From: Rhodovulum euryhalinum
Lineage (GTDB): Bacteria; Pseudomonadota; Alphaproteobacteria; Rhodobacterales; Rhodobacteraceae
Assembly (NCBI RefSeq): GCF_004342445.1
Contig: NZ_SLWW01000004.1
Coordinates: 62,001 to 126,000, forward strand
Reading direction: 5' to 3'
DNA: 64,000 nucleotides
The translations under genes and the position numbers were made by a program. Shown piece after piece: positions 56,505 to 64,000 of the stretch. The number at the start of each line of letters is the position of its first letter. The first letter of the stretch is position 1. The notes beneath the pieces are model-generated. The model was not told the origin of the DNA. It saw only the letters and a program-made list of their open reading frames with translations, and did no database searches.

Positions 56505-57260
56505 TCAGCGCATCCGCAGCGCGCCGTCCAGCCGGATCACCTCGCCGTTCAGGTAGCAGTTCTCGATGATGTGGCAGGCCAGCCGCGCGAATTCGGCGGG
56601 TTCGCCCAGCCGCGGCGGGTTCGGCACGTCGGCGGCCAGCCCGTCCATCACCTCCTGGCCCAGCCCTTCCAGCATCGGCGTGCGAAACACGCCGGGCGCG
56701 ATGGCCATGACCCGGATCCGCAGGTTCGCCAGGTCGCGCGCCAGCGGCAGGGTCATCGCCGCGATACCTCCCTTGGACGCGGCATAGGCAGCCTGGCCCT
56801 TCTGCCCGTCGAAGGCGGCGATGGACGCGGTGTTCACGATCACGCCGCGGCAGCCATCGGCCTCGAAATCGTTGTTCGCCATCTCGGCGGCGGCAAGGCG
56901 CAGCACGTTGAAACTGCCGATCAGGTTGATCTCGACCGTGCGGCGAAAGCTTTCCAGCGCGTGCGGGCCGCTGCGGCCCAGCACGCGTTCGGCGGTGGCG
57001 ATGCCCGCGCAGTTGATGCAGGCGGTGATGCCGCCCATCTGCGCGGCGGCCTCGCCGATCGCCTGCGCGACCGAGCCTTCGTCGGTGACGTCGACCGGCT
57101 GGAAGCCAGCGCCGATCTCGGCGGCCAGCGCCATGCCGCGGTCGGTGTCGCGGTCCAGGATCGTCACCGCCGCCTCGGCGGCACAAAGCACGCGCGCCGT
57201 CGCCGCCCCAAGCCCCGAGGCCCCGCCCGTCACGATCGCCTTGCTGTCGCTGATGCGCAT
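56505..57260 (-). CDS. SDR family oxidoreductase (type II 3-hydroxyacyl-CoA dehydrogenase-like)
   Basis: 251-residue Rossmann enzyme. NAD loop [25 protein letters not shown], catalytic Ser in [11 protein letters not shown] and YAASKGG with Tyr and Lys. The [20 protein letters not shown] region and the [19 protein letters not shown] stretch match HSD10-type 3-hydroxyacyl-CoA dehydrogenases of fatty-acid oxidation. Convergent with the ABC-F gene, 3 bases apart. Confidence 0.85.
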   Translation of the reverse strand: MRISDSKAIVTGGASGLGAATARVLCAAEAAVTILDRDTDRGMALAAEIGAGFQPVDVTDEGSVAQAIGEAAAQMGGITACINCAGIATAERVLGRSGPHALESFRRTVEINLIGSFNVLRLAAAEMANNDFEADGCRGVIVNTASIAAFDGQKGQAAYAASKGGIAAMTLPLARDLANLRIRVMAIAPGVFRTPMLEGLGQEVMDGLAADVPNPPRLGEPAEFARLACHIIENCYLNGEVIRLDGALRMR

Positions 57261-57335
57261 GGATCCGTCTCCCTGTCTGCCTGTGCGGCCAGACCTAGCC
57301 GCGCGCGCGGCGGATTGTCCATGCGTCCTTGCGGC

Positions 57336-58184
57336 CTACCAGCGTCCGCTCGCGCCGCCGCCCGAGGACCGGCCGCCGCCGAATCGGCCCTGCGATCCGC
57401 TGCTCCGGTTGATCGCATAAGGCTTCTCGTCGCGGTGGCCGCAGGCCGGGCAGGACGTGACCGCGCGGCCTTCGCCCGGCTCGGCGGCGGTGGCGGGGCG
57501 CACCTCCTCGCGGGTGACGCGCAGTCCGCGATGGCCGCAATCGGGGCACCGCCGCAGCCGGTCCCGGAGAGAGGAAAGCCGGCGGCGGAACACCGCCGCG
57601 GCCACGAAGGCCGCGAAAAGCAGCGGCGGCAAAAGCCCCGCGCCCCCGCCGCCGCCGGACGTGCCCGGCGCCGTGCCCGCGGCATGGGGCCGGGCGATCC
57701 GCGCGATGGTCGCCGCGGTGCCGGTCTCGATTCCCTGGGCATACCGGTCGGCGCCGAAATCCGGCAGGAAGCTGTCATCCACCACGGCACGCGCGACGCG
57801 GTCCCATTCCGCCGGATATCCCGCGCCCAGTTCCAGCCGCATTTCCCGGTCGCGATGGGCGACCAGCACCAGGATGCCGTCGTCACGGTCAGCGTCGCCC
57901 ACGCCCCAGGCGTTGAAAAGCGCGGTGGCAAAACTCTCGATGTTGTTCCAGGCGCCGTAATCGGCGCGGCGCGGGATGGTCAGCACGGTCATCTCGACGC
58001 CGGTCTCGTCCTTCAGTGCCGCGAGCGTCGCGCGCAGCCGGTCTTCGGTCGCCGCGTCGATGATCGTGGCGTGGTCGTTGACGTAAAGATCGTCAAGCGC
58101 GGGCCAGTTCCCCGACTGTGCCCCGGCGGGAACGGCCGCGAGAATCAGGATCGGCAGGGCGGCGGGGGCGAGGCTGCGGAACAT
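57336..58184 (-). CDS. TPM domain membrane protein (YgcG-type) with zinc ribbon
   Basis: 282 residues. Signal peptide MFRSLAPAALPILILAAVPA, TPM domain at about 30-150 (LYVNDHATIIDAATEDRLRA, DDGILVLVAHRDREMRLELG), a membrane segment near 185, then two Cys pairs (CPDCGHRG; CPACGHRD) and a Gly/Ser-rich tail ending GGGASGRW. The TPM domain faces the periplasm. Function unclear; some relatives are linked to photosystem II repair or membrane-protein assembly. Start at 58184. Confidence 0.85.
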   Translation of the reverse strand: MFRSLAPAALPILILAAVPAGAQSGNWPALDDLYVNDHATIIDAATEDRLRATLAALKDETGVEMTVLTIPRRADYGAWNNIESFATALFNAWGVGDADRDDGILVLVAHRDREMRLELGAGYPAEWDRVARAVVDDSFLPDFGADRYAQGIETGTAATIARIARPHAAGTAPGTSGGGGGAGLLPPLLFAAFVAAAVFRRRLSSLRDRLRRCPDCGHRGLRVTREEVRPATAAEPGEGRAVTSCPACGHRDEKPYAINRSSGSQGRFGGGRSSGGGASGRW

Positions 58185-58422
58185 GGGTGCTTTCCCGGGG
58201 GGGCGGTACGCCGACAAGGCTGGGCCAGGTCTTGCCGGTTGTCCAGCCCCGGGGTGGCGGCAAGGTGCCGATCCGGGCGGCGCGGCGGGGGAGAGCGTCA
58301 CATCCCCGTGTTCGCCCGTTGCGTGCCGCCCGCGTCGCCCTTTGTTTGGAGACAAGGCGCCGCGAGGACGCCTTGCCGGACCGTTTGGCCCGGACACCGG
58401 ATGAGAGGCAAGGAGAGACAAC

Positions 58423-59016
58423 ATGAAATTCGATCGCTTCACCCTTCCGCTGGCAGCCGCGCTTGCCACTGCGGTGGCGGCTCCGGCGGTCGCCGGAAGC
58501 TATGACCCGGCCCCGGAACCCGTTCAGGTAGCCCCCGCTGCACCAGCGCCGGTGTTGGGCGGCGACTGGGGCGGCGGCTATGCGGGTCTGCAGCTCGGCT
58601 TTGCCGACGTGGATGCGGATGGCGGCCTCAACGGCGACGGCGAGATCTATGGCGTCCATGCGGGCTATCGTTGGGACATGGGCACGCTGGTCTACGGCGT
58701 GGAAGTCGACTACGACGACGCCGGGATCGACATCGGCAATGGTGCGGCCGAACTTGACGACGTGATGCGGCTCAAGGGCCAGGTCGGCTATGACATGGGC
58801 AGCACGCTTCTTTACGCAACGGCGGGCGTGGCCAATGCCGACACCACGCTTGGCGACGAGACCGGCTGGCTTGCGGGTGGCGGTCTGGCCTGGGCGGTTT
58901 CGCCATCGTGGACCGTGGGGGGCGAGATCCTCTATCACGATTTCGACGAGTTCGGGAATTCCGGCATCGGCGCGGACGCCACCACGGCGACGCTGCGCGC
59001 CTCGTTCCGGTTCTGA
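58423..59016 (+). CDS. outer-membrane beta-barrel protein (Omp25/RopB-like)
   Basis: 197 residues. Signal peptide MKFDRFTLPLAAALATAVAA cleaved near AVAG, then a short Pro/Ala linker and an eight-strand barrel with YGVHAGYRWDMGTLVYGVEV and GGEILYHDFDEFG, ending in the outer-membrane C-terminal Phe (LRASFRF). AGGAGAGAC before the ATG. Probably a surface structural protein. Confidence 0.85.
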   Translation: MKFDRFTLPLAAALATAVAAPAVAGSYDPAPEPVQVAPAAPAPVLGGDWGGGYAGLQLGFADVDADGGLNGDGEIYGVHAGYRWDMGTLVYGVEVDYDDAGIDIGNGAAELDDVMRLKGQVGYDMGSTLLYATAGVANADTTLGDETGWLAGGGLAWAVSPSWTVGGEILYHDFDEFGNSGIGADATTATLRASFRF

Positions 59017-59022
59017 GAGTTC

Positions 59023-59055
59023 GTCCGGGGCGGCGTCTACGCCGCCGCCCCGGAC
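59023..59055. terminator. hairpin between convergent genes, possible terminator
   Basis: 13-bp perfect stem (59023-59035 with 59043-59055) and a 7-base loop right after the outer-membrane gene and overlapping the end of the decarboxylase gene. No U-tract on either side, so it may rather protect the mRNA end. Confidence 0.4.
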
Positions 59056-60428
59056 AATTCGCCCAGGACGCGCGGAATCGTCATCACGTCCTCGCGCGTG
59101 CAATCGAACTGACCCACCTGTACCCGGATCACGAAGCGTCCCAGGTGCCGCGTCTGGGTCAGATAGACCCGCCCGTCATCGTTCACCTCTTGCAGCAGGG
59201 CCGCGGTTCTGGCCTCATCGCCGAAGGCGAAGGTGAACAGCGACAGGCGCGGCTCGGTCACGATCTGGAATCCGGGCAGGGCGGCGATCGCGTCGCGCGC
59301 CTCGGCGGCCCAGGCGACATGGTTGCGGATGCGCGTGCGCAGGCCTTCCAGCCCATAGGCGCGCAGCACGAACCACAGCTTCAGCGCCCGGAACCGGCGG
59401 CCGAGTGGCACCGTCCATTCGTTGAAATCGGTGACGTCCGACCGGCCCAGCGTTTGCAGGTAATCCGGCCGCAGCCCCAGCGTGCGCACCTGGGGCGCGG
59501 GGTCGGCGAGGAACTGCACCGAACAGTCGAACTGTGCCCCCAGCCATTTGTGCGGGTTCATCACGACCGAATCCGCCGCATCCACACCATCCCACAGGGG
59601 CCTGAACTCCGGACAGATCATCGCCGAGCCCGCCCATGCGGCATCGACATGGGAATACAGCCCCTGCGCGCGTGCCACGGCCAGCGCCGGACCGATCCGG
59701 TCGAAGGCACCGATCCCGGTGCCGCCCGCGCAGAGGATGACGCCCGCGGGCAGATGACCGGCCGCCCGGTCGGCCCGGATCGCGGCCTCCAGCCGCTCGG
59801 GGTCCAGCGCGAAATCGGCATCGGTGGCGATCCTGACCAGGTTTTCCTGCCCGATGCCTGCGATCCGGGCGGCCTTGTCGATCGAGGAATGACCCTGCGC
59901 CGAGGCATAGAGCCGGATGCGGGGCTGTCCCGACAGGCCGCCGGCATTTCCCGCCCAGTCCAGCGCGCGCTCGCGCATGGTCAGCACCGCCGACAGCGTG
60001 GCGGTGGTGGCGCTGTCGTGGATCGTGCCGGTGAACCGGGCGCCAAGCCCCAGCGCGTCGCGCAGCCAGCCCACAATCACCTGTTCGATCTCGGTCGCGG
60101 CGGGGGCCGTCTGCCAGAGCATGCATTGCGCGGCCATCGCGTTCGCCAGCTGTTCGGCCAGCATCGAGGCGGGTGCGGCGTTGGCCGGGAAATAGCCGAA
60201 GAACCGGGGGTGCTGCCAATGGGTCATCGCGTCCGGTACGATGCATTCGAAATCGGCAAAGATCGTCTCGATGGGCTCGGGCGCCTCGGGGGCGCGCTGC
60301 GGAAGCCTTGCGGCGGTCTCGCCCGGGGCGGTCTGCGCCCGCACCGGCCGGTCGCGCAGGCCCCGGTGGTAGTCTCGCGCCCAGTCGGCGGCGCGTTTCG
60401 ACCAATGCGCCAGATCGTCGTGGTCCAT
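59037..60428 (-). CDS. pyridoxal-dependent (aromatic) amino-acid decarboxylase
   Basis: 463 residues, group II PLP decarboxylase. PLP-binding Lys in VVMNPHKWLGAQFD, upstream HVDAAWAGSAMICPE, substrate-region HPRFFGYFPANAAPASML, and TGTIHDSATTATL. Ala and Asp positions fit aromatic-L-amino-acid or related decarboxylases; exact substrate uncertain. ATG at 60428 (MDHDDLAHWSKRAADWARDY) chosen over an upstream one without homology. Confidence 0.88.
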   Translation of the reverse strand: MDHDDLAHWSKRAADWARDYHRGLRDRPVRAQTAPGETAARLPQRAPEAPEPIETIFADFECIVPDAMTHWQHPRFFGYFPANAAPASMLAEQLANAMAAQCMLWQTAPAATEIEQVIVGWLRDALGLGARFTGTIHDSATTATLSAVLTMRERALDWAGNAGGLSGQPRIRLYASAQGHSSIDKAARIAGIGQENLVRIATDADFALDPERLEAAIRADRAAGHLPAGVILCAGGTGIGAFDRIGPALAVARAQGLYSHVDAAWAGSAMICPEFRPLWDGVDAADSVVMNPHKWLGAQFDCSVQFLADPAPQVRTLGLRPDYLQTLGRSDVTDFNEWTVPLGRRFRALKLWFVLRAYGLEGLRTRIRNHVAWAAEARDAIAALPGFQIVTEPRLSLFTFAFGDEARTAALLQEVNDDGRVYLTQTRHLGRFVIRVQVGQFDCTREDVMTIPRVLGELSGAAA

Positions 60429-60502
60429 CGCCGCTGTCTCCCGTCGGATGCCTCCGGCGGGGATATTTCCGGCCAGAAGAAGGGGCAAGGGGGCAGGGCG
60501 TC

Positions 60503-60844
60503 TCAGCCGAGTCCGGCCTGCACCCGTTTCGGCAGGCTCGCGCGGACCACGTCATAGCTTTCGGTCAGGCGCCGGGTCATCTCGGCGTCGTCGCACGCGG
60601 TGCAATCGACCGCGATCCAGCCGCCCCGCGGCAGGTAGGGCGCCTTGCCCGCGCGGCCGACCGAGATCAGCATTTCGGCAAAGTCCGGATCGGCGCATTT
60701 GACCGACACGCGGCCCGAGCCGGGCGCCATCAGCGCGAAGATCTTGCCGCCGACCTTCCAGACATCGGTTTCCGGCCCGAACGGGCGTTCGCGCACCGCG
60801 CCGGGCAGCGCGTCGCAATGGGCGATGATCTGGTCTTCGGTCAT
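60503..60844 (-). CDS. MmcQ/YjbR family protein
   Basis: 113 residues: CDALPGAVRERPFGPETDVW, KVGGKIFALMAP and the VKCADPDFAEMLI stretch identify the MmcQ/YjbR double-wing fold, often called DNA-binding though this is not well tested. Start at 60844. It is 60 bases... upstream of the decarboxylase in the same direction. Confidence 0.85.
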   Translation of the reverse strand: MTEDQIIAHCDALPGAVRERPFGPETDVWKVGGKIFALMAPGSGRVSVKCADPDFAEMLISVGRAGKAPYLPRGGWIAVDCTACDDAEMTRRLTESYDVVRASLPKRVQAGLG

Positions 60845-60919
60845 GGCCCGAGCCTGCCGCGAGTCGCGGGGCCGTTCAACCCGCTTGGCAGAAGGATGGA
60901 CCGTTGCTATGACGTGCCC

Positions 60920-60961
60920 ATGACGCAAGGCCGCTTCATTCCCTGCCGCATTACCGGCTGA
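60920..60961 (+). CDS. possible 13-residue leader peptide before cysS
   Basis: A short frame [13 protein letters not shown] ends 88 bases before the cysS ATG and contains one Cys. It could act as a Cys-sensitive leader, but a single Cys is weak evidence and no clear attenuator follows except a GC-rich CCCCCGGGGG patch at 60965. Confidence 0.2.
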   Translation: MTQGRFIPCRITG

Positions 60962-61049
60962 CACCCCCGGGGGCGGGCCGCGCGTCGTATTTCCATCGAA
61001 AGGGATATGTGCCAGAACCCGCCGCGGGACGCGCGCGAAGGACGGACGC

Positions 61050-62468
61050 ATGACCGAGATCACCCTCTACAACACCCGGACCCGCAGGAAGGATCCGTTC
61101 GAGCCGATCGACCCGGCCAACGTGCGGATGTATGTCTGCGGCCCCACGGTCTATGACCGGGCGCATCTGGGCAACGCGCGGCCGGTGGTGACCTTCGACG
61201 TTCTGTACCGGCTCTTGCGCCATGAGTATGGCGAGGGAGCGGTGACTTATGTGCGCAACTTCACCGATGTCGATGACAAGATCAACGCCGCCGCCCGGGC
61301 GATGAAGGAGGCGGGCGATCCGCGCACGCTGGAGGAGCTGATCCGCGAGCGGACCGACCAGACCATCGGCTGGTATCATGCCGACATGGACGCGCTGGGG
61401 GCGCTGCGCCCGACCCACGAGCCGCGCGCGACCGAGTGGATCGGGGCGATGATCGCCATGATCAAGGGGCTGATCGCGAAGGACCACGCCTATGAGCGCG
61501 AGGGGCATGTGCTGTTCCGGGTGCGGTCCTATACCGGGTATGGCGCGCTGTCGGGCCGGTCGGTCGACGACATGATCGCGGGCGCGCGGGTCGAGGTGGC
61601 GCCGTTCAAGGAAGACCCGATGGATTTCGTCCTGTGGAAGCCCTCGGACGACGAGTTGCCGGGCTGGGACAGCCCCTGGGGCCGCGGGCGGCCGGGCTGG
61701 CATATCGAGTGTTCGGCGATGGCGCATCAATTGCTGGGGGCGTCGTTCGACATTCATGGCGGCGGCATCGACCTGCAATTCCCCCACCACGAGAACGAGA
61801 TCGCCCAAAGCTGCTGCGCCCACCCCGAGGGCGGTTTCGCCCGGGTCTGGATGCACAACGAGATGCTGCAGGTCGAGGGCAAGAAGATGTCCAAGAGCCT
61901 GGGCAATTTCTTCACCGTGCGCGACCTGCTGGACGGAAATTGGAGCGGCGGCTGGAAAGTGCCGGGCGAGGTGATCCGCTTCGTGTTCCTGTCCACGCAT
62001 TACAGAAAGCCGATGGACTGGACGGCGGAGAAGGCGCAGGAGGCGGAAAAAATCCTGAAAAGATGGTGGGCAGCCGCCCGCTTTGACGAAGGAGAAGGGC
62101 AAGTCTCTGAGGAGTTCATCGGAGTACTCTCTGATGACCTCAATACGGCTGGGGCAATTGCGCAGCTTCACATGCTCTATGCCTCCGGCGATTATCCGGC
62201 GCTTGTAGCCTCGGCCCGCTTTCTTGGGCTTCTTCCGGTCGAAGGGGGTGATTGGGTCTTACCAAACCCGGAAACGCTCGCCATTGTCGGAATTCCCCTC
62301 CTCCTTCGCGAAATCGACGCTGCACGTGCGGAACGAGATTTTGCACGTGCGGACGAAATCCGCGCAGTCCTTCAGAGTGCTGGTGTGATCGTGAAAACGA
62401 GCAAAGAAGGAAGCAGTTTTGAAATTGGTGCAGATTTCGACCCAACAAAACTCGAGGCACTGAAGTGA
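61050..62468 (+). CDS. cysS: cysteine--tRNA ligase (mosaic base composition)
   Basis: 472 residues, class I. Zinc Cys30 in [19 protein letters not shown] with HLGN (39-42) as the HIGH motif; WHIECSAM carries further zinc ligands; KMSKS at 279-283. The frame is intact to the stop. From about residue 330 (base 62040) codon use changes: A- and T-ending codons such as GAA, AAA, GCA and GTT appear, and line 62401-62460 is 45% GC by count against 70% at 61561-61620. This suggests replacement of the C-terminal third from a lower-GC source. Confidence 0.94.
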   Translation: MTEITLYNTRTRRKDPFEPIDPANVRMYVCGPTVYDRAHLGNARPVVTFDVLYRLLRHEYGEGAVTYVRNFTDVDDKINAAARAMKEAGDPRTLEELIRERTDQTIGWYHADMDALGALRPTHEPRATEWIGAMIAMIKGLIAKDHAYEREGHVLFRVRSYTGYGALSGRSVDDMIAGARVEVAPFKEDPMDFVLWKPSDDELPGWDSPWGRGRPGWHIECSAMAHQLLGASFDIHGGGIDLQFPHHENEIAQSCCAHPEGGFARVWMHNEMLQVEGKKMSKSLGNFFTVRDLLDGNWSGGWKVPGEVIRFVFLSTHYRKPMDWTAEKAQEAEKILKRWWAAARFDEGEGQVSEEFIGVLSDDLNTAGAIAQLHMLYASGDYPALVASARFLGLLPVEGGDWVLPNPETLAIVGIPLLLREIDAARAERDFARADEIRAVLQSAGVIVKTSKEGSSFEIGADFDPTKLEALK

Positions 62469-62597
62469 CTCTGCTATCGGCGTCGAAGCGGCGCAGCGCC
62501 CGGCCCGGCGGGGCGGGCGGGAAGCGCCCGTCCCTTGGGGTGAGACGGGACCGTCGCGCCGGTGGCGCGGCGAAAGCCCGTCGAACGGTCGGGCGCT

Positions 62598-62618
62598 GTC
62601 CGGGCCTGCGGCCCGGAC
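62598..62618 (+). other. hairpin in the cysS-cimA gap
   Basis: Perfect 9-bp stem GTCCGGGCC/GGCCCGGAC with loop TGC. No T-tract follows, so a terminator role is doubtful; it could be part of the cimA leader. Confidence 0.4.
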
Positions 62619-62646
62619 GGGATGATCTCGGAGCGCGGGCGATCCG

Positions 62647-64000
62647 ATGACCAAGGAACGCCTCACCCTCTACGACACCACGCTCCGCGACGGGCAGCAG
62701 ACGCAGGGGGTGCAGTTCTCGACCGCTGAGAAGGTGCGGATCGCCGAGACACTCGACGCGCTCGGCGTCGATTACATCGAGGGCGGCTGGCCGGGTGCCA
62801 ACCCCACCGACAGCGCCTTTTTCGAGACCGCGCCCGCGACCCGCGCGCGGCTGACCGCCTTCGGCATGACCAAGCGGGCCGGGCGGTCGGCCGAGAACGA
62901 CGAGGTGCTGGCCGCCGTCCTGAACGCGGGCACGCAGAGCGTCTGCCTCGTCGGCAAGACCCACGATTTCCACGTCACCACGGCACTCGGCATCTCACTC
63001 AACGAGAACGTCGAGAACATCGCCAAATCCATCGCCCATGTTACCGCCCGGGGCCGCGAGGCGCTGTTCGACGCCGAACACTTCTTCGACGGCTGGAAGG
63101 CCGACCCGGCCTATGCGCTCGACTGCCTCAAGGCCGCGCACGAGGCGGGCGCCCGCTGGATCGTGCTGTGCGACACCAATGGCGGCACGCTGCCGCGCGA
63201 GGTGGGCGAGATCACGGCCGAGGTGATCGCCCGCGGCATCCCCGGCGCGCAGATCGGCATCCACACCCATGACGATACCGGCAACGCGGTGGCGGGCAGC
63301 CTGGCGGCCGTGGACGCGGGCGCGCGGCAGGTGCAGGGCACGCTGAACGGGCTGGGGGAACGCTGCGGCAATGCCAACCTGACCACGCTGATCCCGACCT
63401 TCCTGCTGAAGGAGCCCTATGCCAGCCGGTTCGAGACCGGCGTGACGGCCGAGGCGCTGACCGGGCTGACGCGGGCCTCACGGCTGCTTGATGACATCCT
63501 GAACCGGGTGCCGCGCAAGGCGGCGGCCTATGTCGGCGCCTCGGCGTTCGCGCACAAGGCGGGGCTGCACGCCAGCGCGATCCTCAAGGATCCCGCGACC
63601 TACGAACATGTGGATCCTGCGCTTGTCGGCAACATCCGGGTGATCCCGATGTCGAACCAGGCGGGGCAGTCGAACCTGCGCCGCCGGCTGTCCGAGGCGG
63701 GGCTTGATGTGCCCGAGGGCGATCCGCGGCTCGCCGCGATCCTCGACGAGATCAAGACGCGCGAGGGCGAGGGCTATTCCTATGACGGCGCGCAGGCCAG
63801 TTTCGAACTGGTGGCGCGGCGCATCCTCGACCGCCTGCCCGCCTATTTCGAGGTCAAGCGCTACCGGGCAATGGTCGAGCGGCGCAAGAACCGCTATGAT
63901 CGGATGGTCAGCCAGTCCGAGGCGGTGGTGGTGGTCAAGGTGGGTGGCGAGAAGAAACTGTCGGTTTCGGAAAGCCGCGATGCCGAGGGACGCGACCGCG
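62647..64000 (+). CDS. cimA: (R)-citramalate synthase (3' end outside window)
   Basis: 451 complete codons visible, open to the window end. HMGL-like TIM barrel: LTLYDTTLRDGQQTQGVQFS with the metal-binding Asp and catalytic Arg, EGGWPGANPTDSAFF, CDTNGGTLPREVGE and HTHDDTGNAVAGSLAAV. The GGWPGANP motif and the start of the C-terminal regulatory domain separate CimA-type from LeuA proteins. It condenses pyruvate and acetyl-CoA for the threonine-independent isoleucine route. ATG at 62647. Confidence 0.9.
   Translation, partial: MTKERLTLYDTTLRDGQQTQGVQFSTAEKVRIAETLDALGVDYIEGGWPGANPTDSAFFETAPATRARLTAFGMTKRAGRSAENDEVLAAVLNAGTQSVCLVGKTHDFHVTTALGISLNENVENIAKSIAHVTARGREALFDAEHFFDGWKADPAYALDCLKAAHEAGARWIVLCDTNGGTLPREVGEITAEVIARGIPGAQIGIHTHDDTGNAVAGSLAAVDAGARQVQGTLNGLGERCGNANLTTLIPTFLLKEPYASRFETGVTAEALTGLTRASRLLDDILNRVPRKAAAYVGASAFAHKAGLHASAILKDPATYEHVDPALVGNIRVIPMSNQAGQSNLRRRLSEAGLDVPEGDPRLAAILDEIKTREGEGYSYDGAQASFELVARRILDRLPAYFEVKRYRAMVERRKNRYDRMVSQSEAVVVVKVGGEKKLSVSESRDAEGRDR

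Overview
The window is ordinary chromosome of a GC-rich alphaproteobacterium, most likely Rhodobacterales (Rhodobacter/Rhodovulum/Paracoccus-like). The evidence is high third-position GC, the gene order gltA-gltX-comEC-lexA-moeA-moaC-trpC-trpD-trpG, an alphaproteobacterial SOS box (GTTC-N7-GTTC) at lexA and recA, a CckA hybrid kinase, and FnrL/FixK-type TTGAC-N4-GTCAA boxes. A cowN gene suggests a nitrogen-fixing species. I see no rRNA, tRNA, CRISPR array, intact insertion sequence or prophage.

Layout. 1-3.6 kb: end of a Rhodobacterales hypothetical gene, an acyl-CoA ligase and the phosphatidylethanolamine pair psd-pssA. 3.6-13.4 kb: citrate synthase, glutamyl-tRNA synthetase, ComEC, LexA, and the overlapping trpG-trpD-trpC-moaC-moeA operon. 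13.5-19.2 kb: a polysaccharide deacetylase-like protein and the four-gene Anbu proteasome cluster (ATP-grasp, alpha-E, transglutaminase, Anbu). 19.3-27.7 kb: two small hypothetical genes, then a polyamine-type ABC importer with an aminotransferase, a BKACE enzyme, a GNAT acetyltransferase and an acetylpolyamine amidohydrolase-like deacetylase; a LysR regulator is divergent. 28.9-37.3 kb: a WYL regulator, a cold-shock protein, and an oxygen/redox-looking block with a host-attachment protein, two divergent Crp/Fnr regulators, three FNR-type boxes, a universal-stress-like protein and a Lon-like protease. 37.3-41.7 kb: L,D-transpeptidase, mtnA, glucokinase and a GH1 glycosidase whose catalytic nucleophile codon reads Ala. 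41.7-45.5 kb: a patchy region with relics of an ABC ATPase and a TRAP permease, plus an unknown membrane protein with a hexanucleotide-repeat helix. 45.5-47.5 kb: TehA-like transporter, CooA-like regulator and cowN, with a matching inverted repeat in front of cowN. 47.6-64 kb: guaB, an rRNA methyltransferase, cckA, sulfotransferase-like gene, recA, an ABC-F ATPase, SDR, TPM protein, outer-membrane barrel, PLP decarboxylase, MmcQ-like protein, a mosaic cysS and the start of cimA.

The strongest leads are: (1) a CooA-like CO-sensor candidate next to cowN with a CooA-type operator placed as in a class II promoter; (2) the GH1 enzyme with Glu to Ala at the nucleophile, the change used in engineered glycosynthases; (3) a 17-unit hexanucleotide repeat coding a transmembrane segment; (4) tandem FNR-type boxes upstream of the host-attachment gene; (5) a cysS whose last 430 bases have much lower GC than the rest. 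Coordinates and starts were set by reading the sequence; family assignments come from motif recognition, with no database search.
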